Below are positions 52,896 through 60,807 of a stretch of 64,000 nucleotides of DNA, in pieces. This stretch comes from Streptomyces canus (lineage in GTDB: Bacteria > Actinomycetota > Actinomycetes > Streptomycetales > Streptomycetaceae): contig NZ_CP107989.1 in the NCBI RefSeq assembly GCF_041435015.1, positions 6,138,001 to 6,202,000 on the forward strand, written 5' to 3'. Position 1 is the stretch's first letter; the number at the start of each line of letters is the position of its first letter. A program made the translations under genes and the position numbers. The notes below the pieces were generated by a model. It was not told where the DNA came from and searched no databases. It saw only the letters and a list, made by a program, of their open reading frames with translations.

Positions 52896-54143
52896 TCAGG
52901 AAGGGAGGAATCCCGGCTTCTCCCTGCCCAGGTCTTGCAGGTGATTCAGGTAGTCCTGTGCAGCCGGTTCGGTGCTGTAGCGCTGCCTCATGACGGCCGC
53001 GAGTTCTCGACTGGTCATGATCAGGGAGGGGACAGACTGACGCTCACCCTGTAGGGCGCGCTCGCCGTGGATGAGGGCTTGTTCGAGGTCGCCCTCTCGC
53101 GCTGCGGTGACCCCCAGGGTTACCCGCGCTTCGGCGTTCCGCATGGGCGACCGCTCCGTGCCATCGAAGTCCGTCCCTGCACGCAGGACCTCTTGCGCGA
53201 GTGTTCGCGCAAGCTTGTCCTCCCCAACCAGCCGGTAGCAGTCCATCGCGTAGAAGTCGAACTTGCCGGGGTCAACGACAAAGTGGTTGTCCAGGTTCTC
53301 GGGATACGGCATTCCCTCCAGCAGTCGGCGCCCCTTGTCGAGAGCCACCTCAACCTGCCGACGGTCCCCGAGCCGTGCCCATGCTTTGGCTTCCTGGCCG
53401 GCGAGCTGCACAGCGACGCTGTGGTGGGCTGCGGTCTCTGCCCCGGCCTGCGCTGCCGCGATGACCCCGCGGTAGTCGCCGGTCGTGAGGGCGAACCACG
53501 CTCGCATCTCGTGTGCCCACCCCGCCACTTCGGGGTGGTCGGACTCGGTCGCGAGCGAGAGAGCGGCACGGCGCGTCGACTCCGCGGCGTGGCGGTCCCC
53601 CGTGTCGTACTCGACACAGCCGACCAGCAAAGCGAGCCAACCCGACAGCGCGAGCACCTCGCGATGCTGGGCAAGGGTGAGGCTCTTCGTGTGCAGGTCA
53701 ACCACGCGGCGAAGCCACTGGCGCCCCTCGACGAGGAGCTGAGCACTCGGCATGAATGGGTACTCAGAGCAGAGACGGTCCGTGGTGATTCGGAGAGCAT
53801 CGAGCGTCGCACTGTCGACGTCGGACCGGTTCAGGCGACTCACGATTTCCAGAGTCTCCATGCCGCTCGCTGCCAAGATCTCCTTGTCTCCGTCCCGGCG
53901 AGACGGCGCAGGGAAGAGGGCGTGCGTGACCGTGCCGAACACGGCCGCGATGATCGGTTGATAGAAGTCGTTCGGTGCCTGGCCGGACTCCCAGCGCTTC
54001 CACTGGCGAATCATGCTGTCCTCTGCCGGCAGCTCCGTGGGTGCGTGCGCACGCAGCGCCCTGACCGCGTCACGCTGTGACCAGTCGCGTGCCTGTCGTT
54101 CGGCAGCGATGCGTCGCGCCCATGCGGGCCTGTCGTCAGTCAT
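52896..54143 (-). CDS. XRE-family regulator with TPR-like C-terminal domain
   Basis: 415 residues. N-terminal HTH (RRIAAERQARDWSQRDAVRAL, then DSMIRQWKRWESGQAPNDFY, about 10-65) followed by ~330 helical residues with TPR-like pairs (AGWAHEMRAWFALTTGDYRG; VAVQLAGQEAKAWARLGDRR; MRNAEARVTLGVTAAREGDL). This architecture is common in streptomycete elements as a peptide- or signal-sensing repressor. Probably controls cargo or transfer. Confidence 0.87.
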   Translation of the reverse strand: MTDDRPAWARRIAAERQARDWSQRDAVRALRAHAPTELPAEDSMIRQWKRWESGQAPNDFYQPIIAAVFGTVTHALFPAPSRRDGDKEILAASGMETLEIVSRLNRSDVDSATLDALRITTDRLCSEYPFMPSAQLLVEGRQWLRRVVDLHTKSLTLAQHREVLALSGWLALLVGCVEYDTGDRHAAESTRRAALSLATESDHPEVAGWAHEMRAWFALTTGDYRGVIAAAQAGAETAAHHSVAVQLAGQEAKAWARLGDRRQVEVALDKGRRLLEGMPYPENLDNHFVVDPGKFDFYAMDCYRLVGEDKLARTLAQEVLRAGTDFDGTERSPMRNAEARVTLGVTAAREGDLEQALIHGERALQGERQSVPSLIMTSRELAAVMRQRYSTEPAAQDYLNHLQDLGREKPGFLPS

Positions 54144-54300
54144 GCGCCCTCCTCCGAGTGCCTACTCCGAGTCTCGCGCGCGGACCGGGGGGACAGGGAA
54201 GGGGACAGAGGGGTGTCACTGGACATGTCCCCCCTCTTTTCTGCCGTCCCCCTGTTGTCACTTACATCACACACTCCGTTACTCCCATGCTGGTTGCAGA

Positions 54301-54636
54301 TCAAGCGCCACCCGGTGCGGAGCGGCTTTCCAGCGCTTCGAGCCGTTCGGTCAACGCCTGGAGTTGGGAGCGGATTTCCTTGATGTCATCACGTACATCG
54401 CCACTAGGGGCAGACCCGTCGCTGACGAAGTTGCCCAGGTTCCCCGCCGACACGATCAACCCCTCGGCTCTGAGCGCGGCTAGCCCGTTCTGGATCGTCT
54501 GGCTAGCGAACCCGAAGCGGTCCATCAGGTCTCGCTGAGACGGGAGCTTCTCCCCTGGCTTCATCTTCTTGATGTCGTCGCGGAGCGCGTCTGCGACCTG
54601 CACCGCCTTCGGTTTGGGCCCTCCTGTGACAGTCAT
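54301..54636 (-). CDS. GntR-family repressor (KorSA-like role)
   Basis: 111 residues. Winged HTH at about 8-70 (QVADALRDDIKKMKPGEKLP, SQRDLMDRFGFASQTIQNGL, LRAEGLIVSAGNLGNFV) and a C-terminal coiled coil (DIKEIRSQLQALTERLEALE) instead of an effector domain. ATG at 54636. In pSAM2-type elements a GntR protein (KorSA) represses replication and transfer; ACTAG-containing repeats just upstream are its likely operators. Confidence 0.85.
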   Translation of the reverse strand: MTVTGGPKPKAVQVADALRDDIKKMKPGEKLPSQRDLMDRFGFASQTIQNGLAALRAEGLIVSAGNLGNFVSDGSAPSGDVRDDIKEIRSQLQALTERLEALESRSAPGGA

Positions 54637-54662
54637 GCCTTGAGCGTACCCACCACAGCGAA

Positions 54663-54720
54663 CTAGTGCGCAGCACCCCGCAAGGGTTGTGCACCACAGC
54701 AGACTAGTGCAAGCTAGTCA
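54663..54720 (-). promoter_or_regulatory. Candidate GntR operators (ACTAGTGC repeats)
   Basis: ACTAGTGC occurs at 54663-54670 and again within GACTAGTGCAAGCTAGTC (54703-54720), a dyad with GACTAG/CTAGTC arms. Both lie within 85 bp upstream of the GntR start, on the promoter side. Autoregulation is inferred. Confidence 0.6.
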
Positions 54721-54810
54721 GCAGGTCGCCCCGACCTAAAGGGGGAAACCGTTTGACCTGCAAAAAGAGCGCCCGGAGGAAAGCCCGAGGGGGTGAGTAC
54801 GAAGGCAGCG

Positions 54811-54960
54811 TTCGTTCCTTGAGAACTCAACAGCGTGCTATGAGATCGGCGGGGATTGACCCCGTCCCCGTGACGGCCGGGTGAGGTCCGTCGGCCCCGG
54901 TATCCAGCCGTGAGGGCGCAGGACCGAATCCTGCCCGGGGTCACTTGGCCCGCCGATACG
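54811..54960 (+). other. Structured non-coding block with rRNA-spacer-like motif
   Basis: TTCCTTGAGAACTCAACAGC (54815-54834) is nearly the sequence found in the 16S-23S spacer of Streptomyces. Directly after it TCGGCGGG (from 54846) can pair with CCCGCCGA (to about 54957), TGACCCCG with CGGGGTCA inside it, and GCAGG-ACCGAAT-CCTGC forms an inner hairpin, so the whole folds as a nested cloverleaf-like structure. No gene is present between 54637 and 55274 apart from these elements. It may be an RNA, a leader of the GntR transcript, or part of the att/transfer region. Confidence 0.45.
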
Positions 54961-54971
54961 TGCGGCGTTGG

Positions 54972-55020
54972 CCCGGCCGGCGCGGGGTGGCATCTTCTCC
55001 TCGCACCCTCGCCCCGTGGT
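54972..55020 (+). repeat. 49-bp repeat, copy 1 (inverted relative to copy 2)
   Basis: A 49-bp segment beginning CCCGGCCGGCGCGGGGTGGC is the exact complement of 59369-59417. This copy is in non-coding DNA between the GntR gene and the integrase. Confidence 0.95.
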
Positions 55021-55274
55021 ATGTGGCTGGGCACGGCCGTGCCGTGGCCGGTCGCCCTGGTCGTCGGACTCGGCAAACGGAAAGACCTTCCGAGAGAGCG
55101 ACCACAATCGACGTCAAGAACAGATGTAAATCTGTGACGACAGTCGCCGGGAAGGAAACGGCGAGCATCAGATAGGCTGACGTGACAGCGAATGGTCAAA
55201 GTGGAAATAGTTAATTCTGAAACTGGAGTAACAAGCTAGGGCGGCCCCTTGCGAGACCACCCTTTCGCGACTAT

Positions 55275-56555
55275 CTAATCATTCTCCACGGGCACCCCGG
55301 CCGACCCATCGGCATCGCTCGGCCCGTCTCCATCCACCTTCCAGATCAGACCATCCACTTGCCTCGCGATGTCAGTCCGCACCGCGTCGACCATGTGCTG
55401 ATACCGGGCGGCCATGGCGGTTGTCGACCATCCCATAAGGCCCATCACGGCGCGCTCGGGTACCCCGAGGATGAGCAGCACGGTGGCAGCAGTGTGGCGT
55501 GCGTCGTGCAAACGCGCGTCACGAACCTTCGCCTCTGCCAGAAGTGCCTTCCACTCAGACCAGTCCCGGCGATGGGACGGGCTACGGCCGTACTCATCCG
55601 GGAAGACCAGGCCGTTCTCCTCCCAGCGTTTCCCGGCCGCCTCCCTCTCCGCTTCCTGCGCCTTGAGGTGTGCACGGAGTAGGTCAACGAGCTGTTCGGG
55701 GAGACCGACCGCGCGGCGGCCGGCGCGCGACTTGGTAACGGTCAACTCCGGGTTGGTCCGTCGCTTCTGCGGGCAGTACCCCGCGGCCTTGCGTCCGCAG
55801 GGCTCGGCGCACCCGTGGGCGTATTGCGGCCGGTGGCGGCTACGGCGGACTACGAGGAATCCATCGTCAAGGTCCACGTCCACCCACTGCAAGCCCAGCA
55901 CCTCCCCTTGACGCAGACCGAGCGCGAGGGCGACGGCCCACCGTGCGGAGTTGCGGTGCCGGTCAGCGGCCTTCAACAGCCGCTGTACCTCTTGGACGGT
56001 GTAGGGCTCTACCTCGTGATCCCCCGTCTTCGGCGCTTTGGCCAACAGCACCGGGTTCTTGCCGAGATGCCCCCGCCGTACAGCCTCGTTGAGCGCAGTG
56101 CGAAAGGTCCGGTGCACCTGGTGAGCGGTCGCGGGCTTGCTGCCGTTGGCCTGCATCTTGGCGTAGAACACCTCGATGTGCTCGGGCTTCAGCCTGTCGA
56201 GACGGTGAGCGCCCAAGCCGGGAATGAGGTGCTTCCGGACGGCCACGCCGTACCCGACCATCGTGTTGTCGTTGACGGCGAGGGGCGCGACGTTCTCAAT
56301 CCAGTGGGTCAGCCAAGCCTTGACCGTCCATGCCTTACCGGGCTTCCGCACGGTCTTGGCGTCTCGCTGCTTCTCCAACTCGGCTACGGCGGCCGTCACT
56401 TCGGCGCGGGTCTTGCGTTCGACGTGACGGCGGTCCGGCGTGCCGTCGTCGCGGACGCCGACGGTGACGCGGCCGTGCCATTTGCCGTCCTTTCCGAAGT
56501 AGATCGAGCTTCGGCCGTTCGGCTGTCGCGTGCGCTTCTTCTTGTCCTCTGCCAC
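55275..56555 (-). CDS. int: Tyrosine recombinase / integrase
   Basis: 426 residues. N-terminal SAM-like DNA-binding domain (TVKAWLTHWIENVAPLAVND...) and catalytic domain with ALGLRQGEVLGLQW (Arg I), LHDARHTAATVLL (His-x-x-Arg) and MAARYQHM (nucleophile Tyr). A Cys-rich insert (HGCAEPCGRKAAGYCPQKRR) lies between the first Arg and the His-x-x-Arg box and may bind zinc. GTG at 56555 starts VAEDKKKRTR after AGGAG; upstream frame extension to 56921 is not coding. Expected to recombine at the tRNA-Cys att site. Confidence 0.93.
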   Translation of the reverse strand: MAEDKKKRTRQPNGRSSIYFGKDGKWHGRVTVGVRDDGTPDRRHVERKTRAEVTAAVAELEKQRDAKTVRKPGKAWTVKAWLTHWIENVAPLAVNDNTMVGYGVAVRKHLIPGLGAHRLDRLKPEHIEVFYAKMQANGSKPATAHQVHRTFRTALNEAVRRGHLGKNPVLLAKAPKTGDHEVEPYTVQEVQRLLKAADRHRNSARWAVALALGLRQGEVLGLQWVDVDLDDGFLVVRRSRHRPQYAHGCAEPCGRKAAGYCPQKRRTNPELTVTKSRAGRRAVGLPEQLVDLLRAHLKAQEAEREAAGKRWEENGLVFPDEYGRSPSHRRDWSEWKALLAEAKVRDARLHDARHTAATVLLILGVPERAVMGLMGWSTTAMAARYQHMVDAVRTDIARQVDGLIWKVDGDGPSDADGSAGVPVEND

Positions 56556-56591
56556 AGGCAGGCTCCTGTTTCTTGCGTGTCGGGATGGAGA

Positions 56592-56634
56592 CCGGGGCGG
56601 CGGGCTGTCCTGTCCGGGAGTGCCGCCGCCCCGG
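56592..56634 (-). promoter_or_regulatory. Leader hairpin copy A, before int
   Basis: CCGGGGCGGCGG and CCGCCGCCCCGG form a perfect 12-bp stem with a 19-nt loop. It is followed toward int by a conserved GGTCTCC...TCCCGAC...AACAGGAG stretch. The same arrangement recurs before the methyltransferase gene at 60757-60799. Confidence 0.8.
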
Positions 56635-56640
56635 GCGTCG

Positions 56641-56868
56641 TCAAGCGGCGCGTTGGGTGGTGCGGAGACGGGTCGCGTAGGCGACCGGCGCGTCGACCGG
56701 GACCCTGCGGAGTCCACCGACCATGACGGACTCCAGTTCTCCGGTGCGGATGAGCCCATAGCACGTGGTCCGGCCGATGCGGAGTCGGCGGGCGGCCTCT
56801 TTGACGGTGAGGAAAACGAGGGTCGGGTCGTCGTCGGCGGGGATGTCGGGGGTGTCGTGTTCGTCCAC
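56641..56868 (-). CDS. xis: Excisionase / HTH DNA-binding protein
   Basis: 75 residues: VFLTVKEAARRLRIGRTTCY, GLIRTGELESVMVGGLRRVP, VDAPVAYATRLR, the MerR-like winged HTH of AICE excisionases. Upstream of int in the same direction. ATG at 56868. Confidence 0.92.
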   Translation of the reverse strand: MDEHDTPDIPADDDPTLVFLTVKEAARRLRIGRTTCYGLIRTGELESVMVGGLRRVPVDAPVAYATRLRTTQRAA

Positions 56869-56906
56869 GGCTCACTCCTGTGAGGCTGGTTCAGGAACAG
56901 GTGCCG

Positions 56907-57183
56907 CCGCACAAACCGCAAAATCCGCAGAAAACCCGGGAAGGGAGGCTGACCTGCGGTTATGCGGTGTGCGGGCAGGGACGGACGGTGCCCCGCAAAA
57001 ATCCGCGATATTCCGCAAAAATCAGGGGCGCCCAGTGACCGGCCCCTTCGGGTGGGGCGGTGCTCGGTTTTTTGCGGAATATCGCGGGATTGTGCGGCGG
57101 GCTCCCGGCCGGGATGAGCCAGGGGTCCCGCCGCAGGTCAGCGGGGTGTCCGGGGGTTATTGCGGATTTTGCGGTTTGTGCGG
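56907..57183. repeat. Nested inverted repeats, probable replication origin or Rep-binding field
   Basis: Outer perfect 23-bp inverted repeat CCGCACAAACCGCAAAATCC... (56907-56929 and 57161-57183); inner perfect 18-bp inverted repeat CGCGATATTCCGCAAAAA (57004-57021 and 57069-57086). CCGCAAAAATC also occurs twice directly near 56993 and 57012. The GCAAAA/TTTTGC motif thus occurs at least six times in 280 bp between xis and the replication gene. No gene fits this 337-bp gap. Confidence 0.85.
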
Positions 57184-57205
57184 GAGGGGTTGGGGCGAGG
57201 CCGGG

Positions 57206-58768
57206 TCACCGGCCGCCGTGGCGCAGGGCGGGGTGGGCCTGTAGGCGGGGTGCCGGGGGACGTCCGCGCTTGCCGGTGCGCTCGGGCTGGTAGGACCGCA
57301 GGTATCCGTGGTCTTCCAGGAGCGCGAGGGCGGGTTCGAGGTCGGCGATGGTGGGGACCTCGCTGCGGGACAGGACGCTGAAGACGTCCCGTCGGCTGAC
57401 GTCCTCCCACTGGTTGTCCCTCAGCGCGTCCAGCACGCTGCGGGCGCGGGACAGGACCAGATCGGCGCCCATGGCGTCGAAGACGGCGAGGGCGTGGGCG
57501 GTGTAGTACTCCCCCAGCTCGATTGCCGCGTTCATGGTGGCCTCGGTGACCGGGTGGGCGTAGCCGTTGCCGCCGTGTTCGGCGAGGTGCAACAACGCGG
57601 CCATGCGGGCGATCGCTCCGACGAGTTTCCCGGCCCAGTCGTTGATGTGGCCCAGTGTCCCGCCGCGTTCCTTGAGCCGCGGTTCGACTCGTTGCTGATA
57701 CACGATCAGGGCCGCGTCCGCCTCGGGGGTGAGTTGGATGACGGCCGGGTCGGTCCAGTCCGCGAGCGACAGGGTGAGGTCGATGACCCTCGCGGCGTAG
57801 GTGGCGGCGGTCTGCTCGGGGACCGGGTCGGTGATGACCTTCCGCTCGCCGACCGTCGACACCGGCAGCGAGTACAGGAAGCGGCCCAACAGTCCGCGCC
57901 CCTTCCCGCCCTTGATCTTCCCCATGTCGACGAGCACATCGGGTTGAACGGCCAGTCCCATGGTCAGAGCGGGAGCGTCCACGTACTCACGGCGGGTCTG
58001 CCGGTTCACCCGCAGGCGGCCCCCGGCATGGCCTTTGAGGAAGACCTCCATGTTGGGACTGCCCGAGTAGCGACCGGCGATGATGTCGAAGATTCCGCCC
58101 TCATCGCTCATCACCGACAGCCGGCCGCCCTGTTCCGCGATCAGCGAGGTGACCGTCTCGGGTGTGCAGTCGTCGGCGAGCAGGAGGGGTTCGGCCGGCA
58201 CGGTGAGCGTGTCGGCGGTCTGCGCGAGTCCGATGGCGGTCTTCACCATCTCGTCGCGCTTGTCGCCGTCGGCGGACGCGGCCTTGGTGGTGGCCTTGTC
58301 CGCCGCCTCCTTGGCCAGCCTCGCCGTCAGCTCCGCCTCGACGATGACCGGCTTCATCGCCGCCTTGAGCTGCTTCTCCGCCTCATACAGCGGGTCGGTC
58401 AGCAGGGAGAAGACAGCGGACTTGCGGTTGCCGGGTGGAAGCGCCACCACGGTGTAGAGGTTGGTGGGCTCGCGCCAGTTGCCGCGCACATGAACCACCG
58501 ACCGGCCACCGGCCGCCGTGGCGAGCACGGCGAGGGCGACCGACCCTCCGAGGTCCACCGGTGTCTGCGTCTCCTCGGCGACGGCCGTCACGAACTCCCC
58601 CAACCAGGCAGGGAAGACGTGAGCGGGGAACGGCGGACGTTCGCGGCGGCCGGTGAGGGGAATGGGGTCCTCCCACACGTCCGGTGCCGTGTCGTCCTCG
58701 CCGGGCGGGTCTTGCAGGGTGGGCAGTCCGGCCCATAGGTCGGAGCTGTCCACAGGCTGTGGAGTCAT
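57206..58768 (-). CDS. DUF3987 (YfjI-like) replication/helicase-type protein
   Basis: 520 residues. PPFPAHVFPAWLGEFVTAVA and VHVRGNWREPTNLYTVVALP then PGNRKSAVFSLL, a P-loop-like element (GNRKS), and later SDEGGIFDIIAGRYSGSPNM and LTMGLAVQPDVLVDMGKIKG are DUF3987 hallmarks. A C-terminal wHTH (DVSRRDVFSVLSRSEVPTIA) ends in a basic tail. ATG at 58768 overlaps the upstream stop. Together with the primase/polymerase it probably replicates the excised element from the adjacent repeat field. Confidence 0.87.
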   Translation of the reverse strand: MTPQPVDSSDLWAGLPTLQDPPGEDDTAPDVWEDPIPLTGRRERPPFPAHVFPAWLGEFVTAVAEETQTPVDLGGSVALAVLATAAGGRSVVHVRGNWREPTNLYTVVALPPGNRKSAVFSLLTDPLYEAEKQLKAAMKPVIVEAELTARLAKEAADKATTKAASADGDKRDEMVKTAIGLAQTADTLTVPAEPLLLADDCTPETVTSLIAEQGGRLSVMSDEGGIFDIIAGRYSGSPNMEVFLKGHAGGRLRVNRQTRREYVDAPALTMGLAVQPDVLVDMGKIKGGKGRGLLGRFLYSLPVSTVGERKVITDPVPEQTAATYAARVIDLTLSLADWTDPAVIQLTPEADAALIVYQQRVEPRLKERGGTLGHINDWAGKLVGAIARMAALLHLAEHGGNGYAHPVTEATMNAAIELGEYYTAHALAVFDAMGADLVLSRARSVLDALRDNQWEDVSRRDVFSVLSRSEVPTIADLEPALALLEDHGYLRSYQPERTGKRGRPPAPRLQAHPALRHGGR

Positions 58769-59085
58769 GAGACGGCCCTCCCTTCGGTGGTGGTGTGGGG
58801 GCAGATGCCGGCGATGACGCGGGCGGTCAGCCGGGCGACGGCGGCACGGCCCCGGGCGCGTTCGTGCTGCCCGCAGGCACAGAGCCAGTCCGCGACGGGG
58901 ACGCCCTCGCACTGGATCTGAAGACCCGGAGTGATGCCGGTGACGGTGACCGTCTGCGGGTCCAGGCCAACGGCAGAAAGGACGCCCTTGCGGGCGGCGA
59001 CCTTCGGCAGGCCCACCATCAGCCGTGGCGGGCCATGTACGGCGCCCTGAGGGCCTTTCGTGGCGGTTCGGGATGCTTTGTTCAT
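58765..59085 (-). CDS. Hypothetical protein between primase and DUF3987 genes
   Basis: 106 residues: basic N-terminus (KASRTATKGPQG), VTGITPGLQIQCEGVPVADW, a Cys pair CACGQHE, and HTTTEGRAVS at the end. Start and stop overlap both neighbours by 4 nt (ATGA on each side), so it is a genuine coupled gene. One Cys-rich strand may bind metal. No family recognised. Confidence 0.7.
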   Translation of the reverse strand: MNKASRTATKGPQGAVHGPPRLMVGLPKVAARKGVLSAVGLDPQTVTVTGITPGLQIQCEGVPVADWLCACGQHERARGRAAVARLTARVIAGICPHTTTEGRAVS

Positions 59086-59960
59086 GCCGCGCGCTCCCCG
59101 GCCGCCTCAAGGCCGTTGGTGACCGCGCGGCGCGCGTAGCCCTCAGGGACACCGACGGATACGGCGGCGGTCACGATCTCCTCGCCGATCGCCGCGAGGC
59201 CGCATGGTCCGGGGCAGTCAGTGTGTTGGGCGGCGAGGAACCGGGCGACGCCGAACGCCTGGGAGCCTGCGCCGGATTCGGTGCGGGCCCTCACGAGTGC
59301 GAGGCCGCGTTCCAGACCGGTGCGGACGTAGCGCTCGGTGTGGCGGCACCCGGTGGCCACCTGCCGCGACCACGGGGCGAGGGTGCGAGGAGAAGATGCC
59401 ACCCCGCGCCGGCCGGGGGTGGTCTCTTCCTTCACGACCAGGGCGCGGACGGTGGACGGTAGGGCCACCATGCGACCGGCGCCGGGTCCGAGCCAACGTG
59501 CGTACTGAGTCAGGGACTTGATGTCGACGCCCGGCCGGACCGCGTTCGCGGACGGCATGGCGCCCTGGTAGAGCCAGTGCTCGCCGCGCGTGGTCGGCAC
59601 GGTCCGGGTGGCGGGCAGGGTTGCGCGGGCCCATGCGACGGCCGTCGCGTTGTCGAGGTCGACGACGGTCAGTCCGGCCCCTCCGGGGTGGTAGGCGATG
59701 GCCACCGCCGCCCGCCACGCCCGCACCCATGCAGGCGAGGTGAGGACGTGCGGGTCGGTGGTCGCAGCCCCCCACGCGTGGCACGGCGCGGGGCACCGGC
59801 AGGGTCCCGCCGCCTTCATGTTGGGCCGGCCACCGCACGTGTTCCCCCTGCACGTCCGGCAGTTGCCGAATGGGACCTTGCCCGCTCGCAGGGGCAGGAT
59901 CGGGAGGCCGGCCGCCGCGAGGGCGAGGGCAACCCGCAGGACTTCAGGTGTCGCGTTCAT
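59082..59960 (-). CDS. Bifunctional DNA primase/polymerase (prim-pol)
   Basis: 292 residues. ALAAAGLPILPLRAGKVPFG at the N-terminus, a Cys-rich loop (CRTCRGNTCGG; CRCPAPCHAWG), LTVVDLDNATAV with the catalytic Asp-x-Asp, and TTRGEHWLYQ, all prim-pol features of integrative elements. Between residues about 180 and 200 the segment RRGVASSPRTLAPWSRQ is encoded by the 49-bp repeat. ATG overlaps the methyltransferase stop. Confidence 0.88.
   Translation of the reverse strand: MNATPEVLRVALALAAAGLPILPLRAGKVPFGNCRTCRGNTCGGRPNMKAAGPCRCPAPCHAWGAATTDPHVLTSPAWVRAWRAAVAIAYHPGGAGLTVVDLDNATAVAWARATLPATRTVPTTRGEHWLYQGAMPSANAVRPGVDIKSLTQYARWLGPGAGRMVALPSTVRALVVKEETTPGRRGVASSPRTLAPWSRQVATGCRHTERYVRTGLERGLALVRARTESGAGSQAFGVARFLAAQHTDCPGPCGLAAIGEEIVTAAVSVGVPEGYARRAVTNGLEAAGERAA
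59369..59417 (-). repeat. 49-bp repeat, copy 2, inside the prim-pol gene
   Basis: Exact complement of 54972-55020, 4.35 kb away. It is in frame within the prim-pol gene, in a linker after the catalytic domain, so it appears tolerated there. Confidence 0.95.
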
Positions 59961-60715
59961 GCCGCCGCCCCCAGTGTCGCCGTGGCGGCGAGGTGGGCGC
60001 GGCCGATGAACTCGGTGTAGGCGGGCGGGATCGCCTCCGTCAGTTCCTCGCGCACGTCGGTCCACGTGATGCCCATGGCGGCCTGGAGTTCCGCCACGGA
60101 CGGCTTGCCGCCGCCGTTGCCGTACGCGGCCACATAGGGGCCGTCGTAGAAGCGGCCGTGCCGGTAGCCGCGCACGCGGCCCCGGTGCGGGGCGTGCGCC
60201 GGCTGCACGGTGGTCCAGCCACCCAACTCGAAGTTGCGGTGACGGATGACCCCGAGACCGAACATCTCACCGCACAGCGTCAGGTCCTTGCGGATCTTCG
60301 CGCGGCCGTTGGGCTGTTCCATCACGTACGGCAGACCGGTTGCGTCAAGGAGGTCGCGGACGGGGGCGACCAGGTCGACGTGCGTGCGGCCCCATCCCTG
60401 GGAGGCGTTGGTGCCCACGGTCAGCGCGCATCCGTGCTGGCACGGCGGGGAGGCGTGGACGAACGCGTACCGGTGGATCTCACCGGAGGCGATCAGGGCG
60501 GCGAGGTAGGTCAGAGCGTCGCCGTGGTGGTAGGGGAAGGGGTAGTTGGGGCGGTCGGCGATGTCACAGCCGTCCACCGCGAACCCGGCCCGGTGGTAGC
60601 CGATGGCGGCACCGCCAGCGCACGAGAACAAATCCAGCAGGCGCGGCCGGGGCACGCGCCCCGATCGGGTGGCAGGGTCCGAAGGGCCCTCGCCGAATGT
60701 GCGCGGTTGGGTCAT
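59957..60715 (-). CDS. DNA (cytosine-5) methyltransferase-like protein
   Basis: 252 residues. Motif I LLDLFSCAGGAAIGYHRAGF, motif IV HASPPCQHG with the catalytic Cys, motif VI-like YVMEQPNG (EQP in place of the usual ENV), and the C-terminal AIPPAYTEFIGRAHL resembling motifs IX-X. Short, as in phage and plasmid orphan methyltransferases. No restriction gene is adjacent, so it probably masks the element from host restriction. ATG at 60715; leader hairpin upstream. Confidence 0.88.
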   Translation of the reverse strand: MTQPRTFGEGPSDPATRSGRVPRPRLLDLFSCAGGAAIGYHRAGFAVDGCDIADRPNYPFPYHHGDALTYLAALIASGEIHRYAFVHASPPCQHGCALTVGTNASQGWGRTHVDLVAPVRDLLDATGLPYVMEQPNGRAKIRKDLTLCGEMFGLGVIRHRNFELGGWTTVQPAHAPHRGRVRGYRHGRFYDGPYVAAYGNGGGKPSVAELQAAMGITWTDVREELTEAIPPAYTEFIGRAHLAATATLGAAA

Positions 60716-60756
60716 GCTGTAGGTCTCCTGTTCTGCTACGTCGGGATTTGGAGACC

Positions 60757-60799
60757 GTGGGCGGCGGGCTGTCCTTGTCCGGGAGTGACCGCCGCCCAC
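60757..60799 (-). promoter_or_regulatory. Leader hairpin copy B, before methyltransferase gene
   Basis: GTGGGCGGCGG and CCGCCGCCCAC form a perfect 11-bp stem with a 21-nt loop sharing CACTCCCGGACA and GGACAG with copy A (56592-56634), then GGTCTCC and CAGGAG toward the start codon. Confidence 0.8.
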
Positions 60800-60807
60800 G
60801 GGCGTAG

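Noticed and set aside
54840..54960. Intact tRNA gene or c-di-AMP (ydaO) riboswitch
   Set aside because: GCAGG-ACCGAAT-CCTGC looks like a T-arm, but the loop is not TTCRANN and no anticodon arm of correct spacing fits; the ydaO core sequence is not matched well enough.
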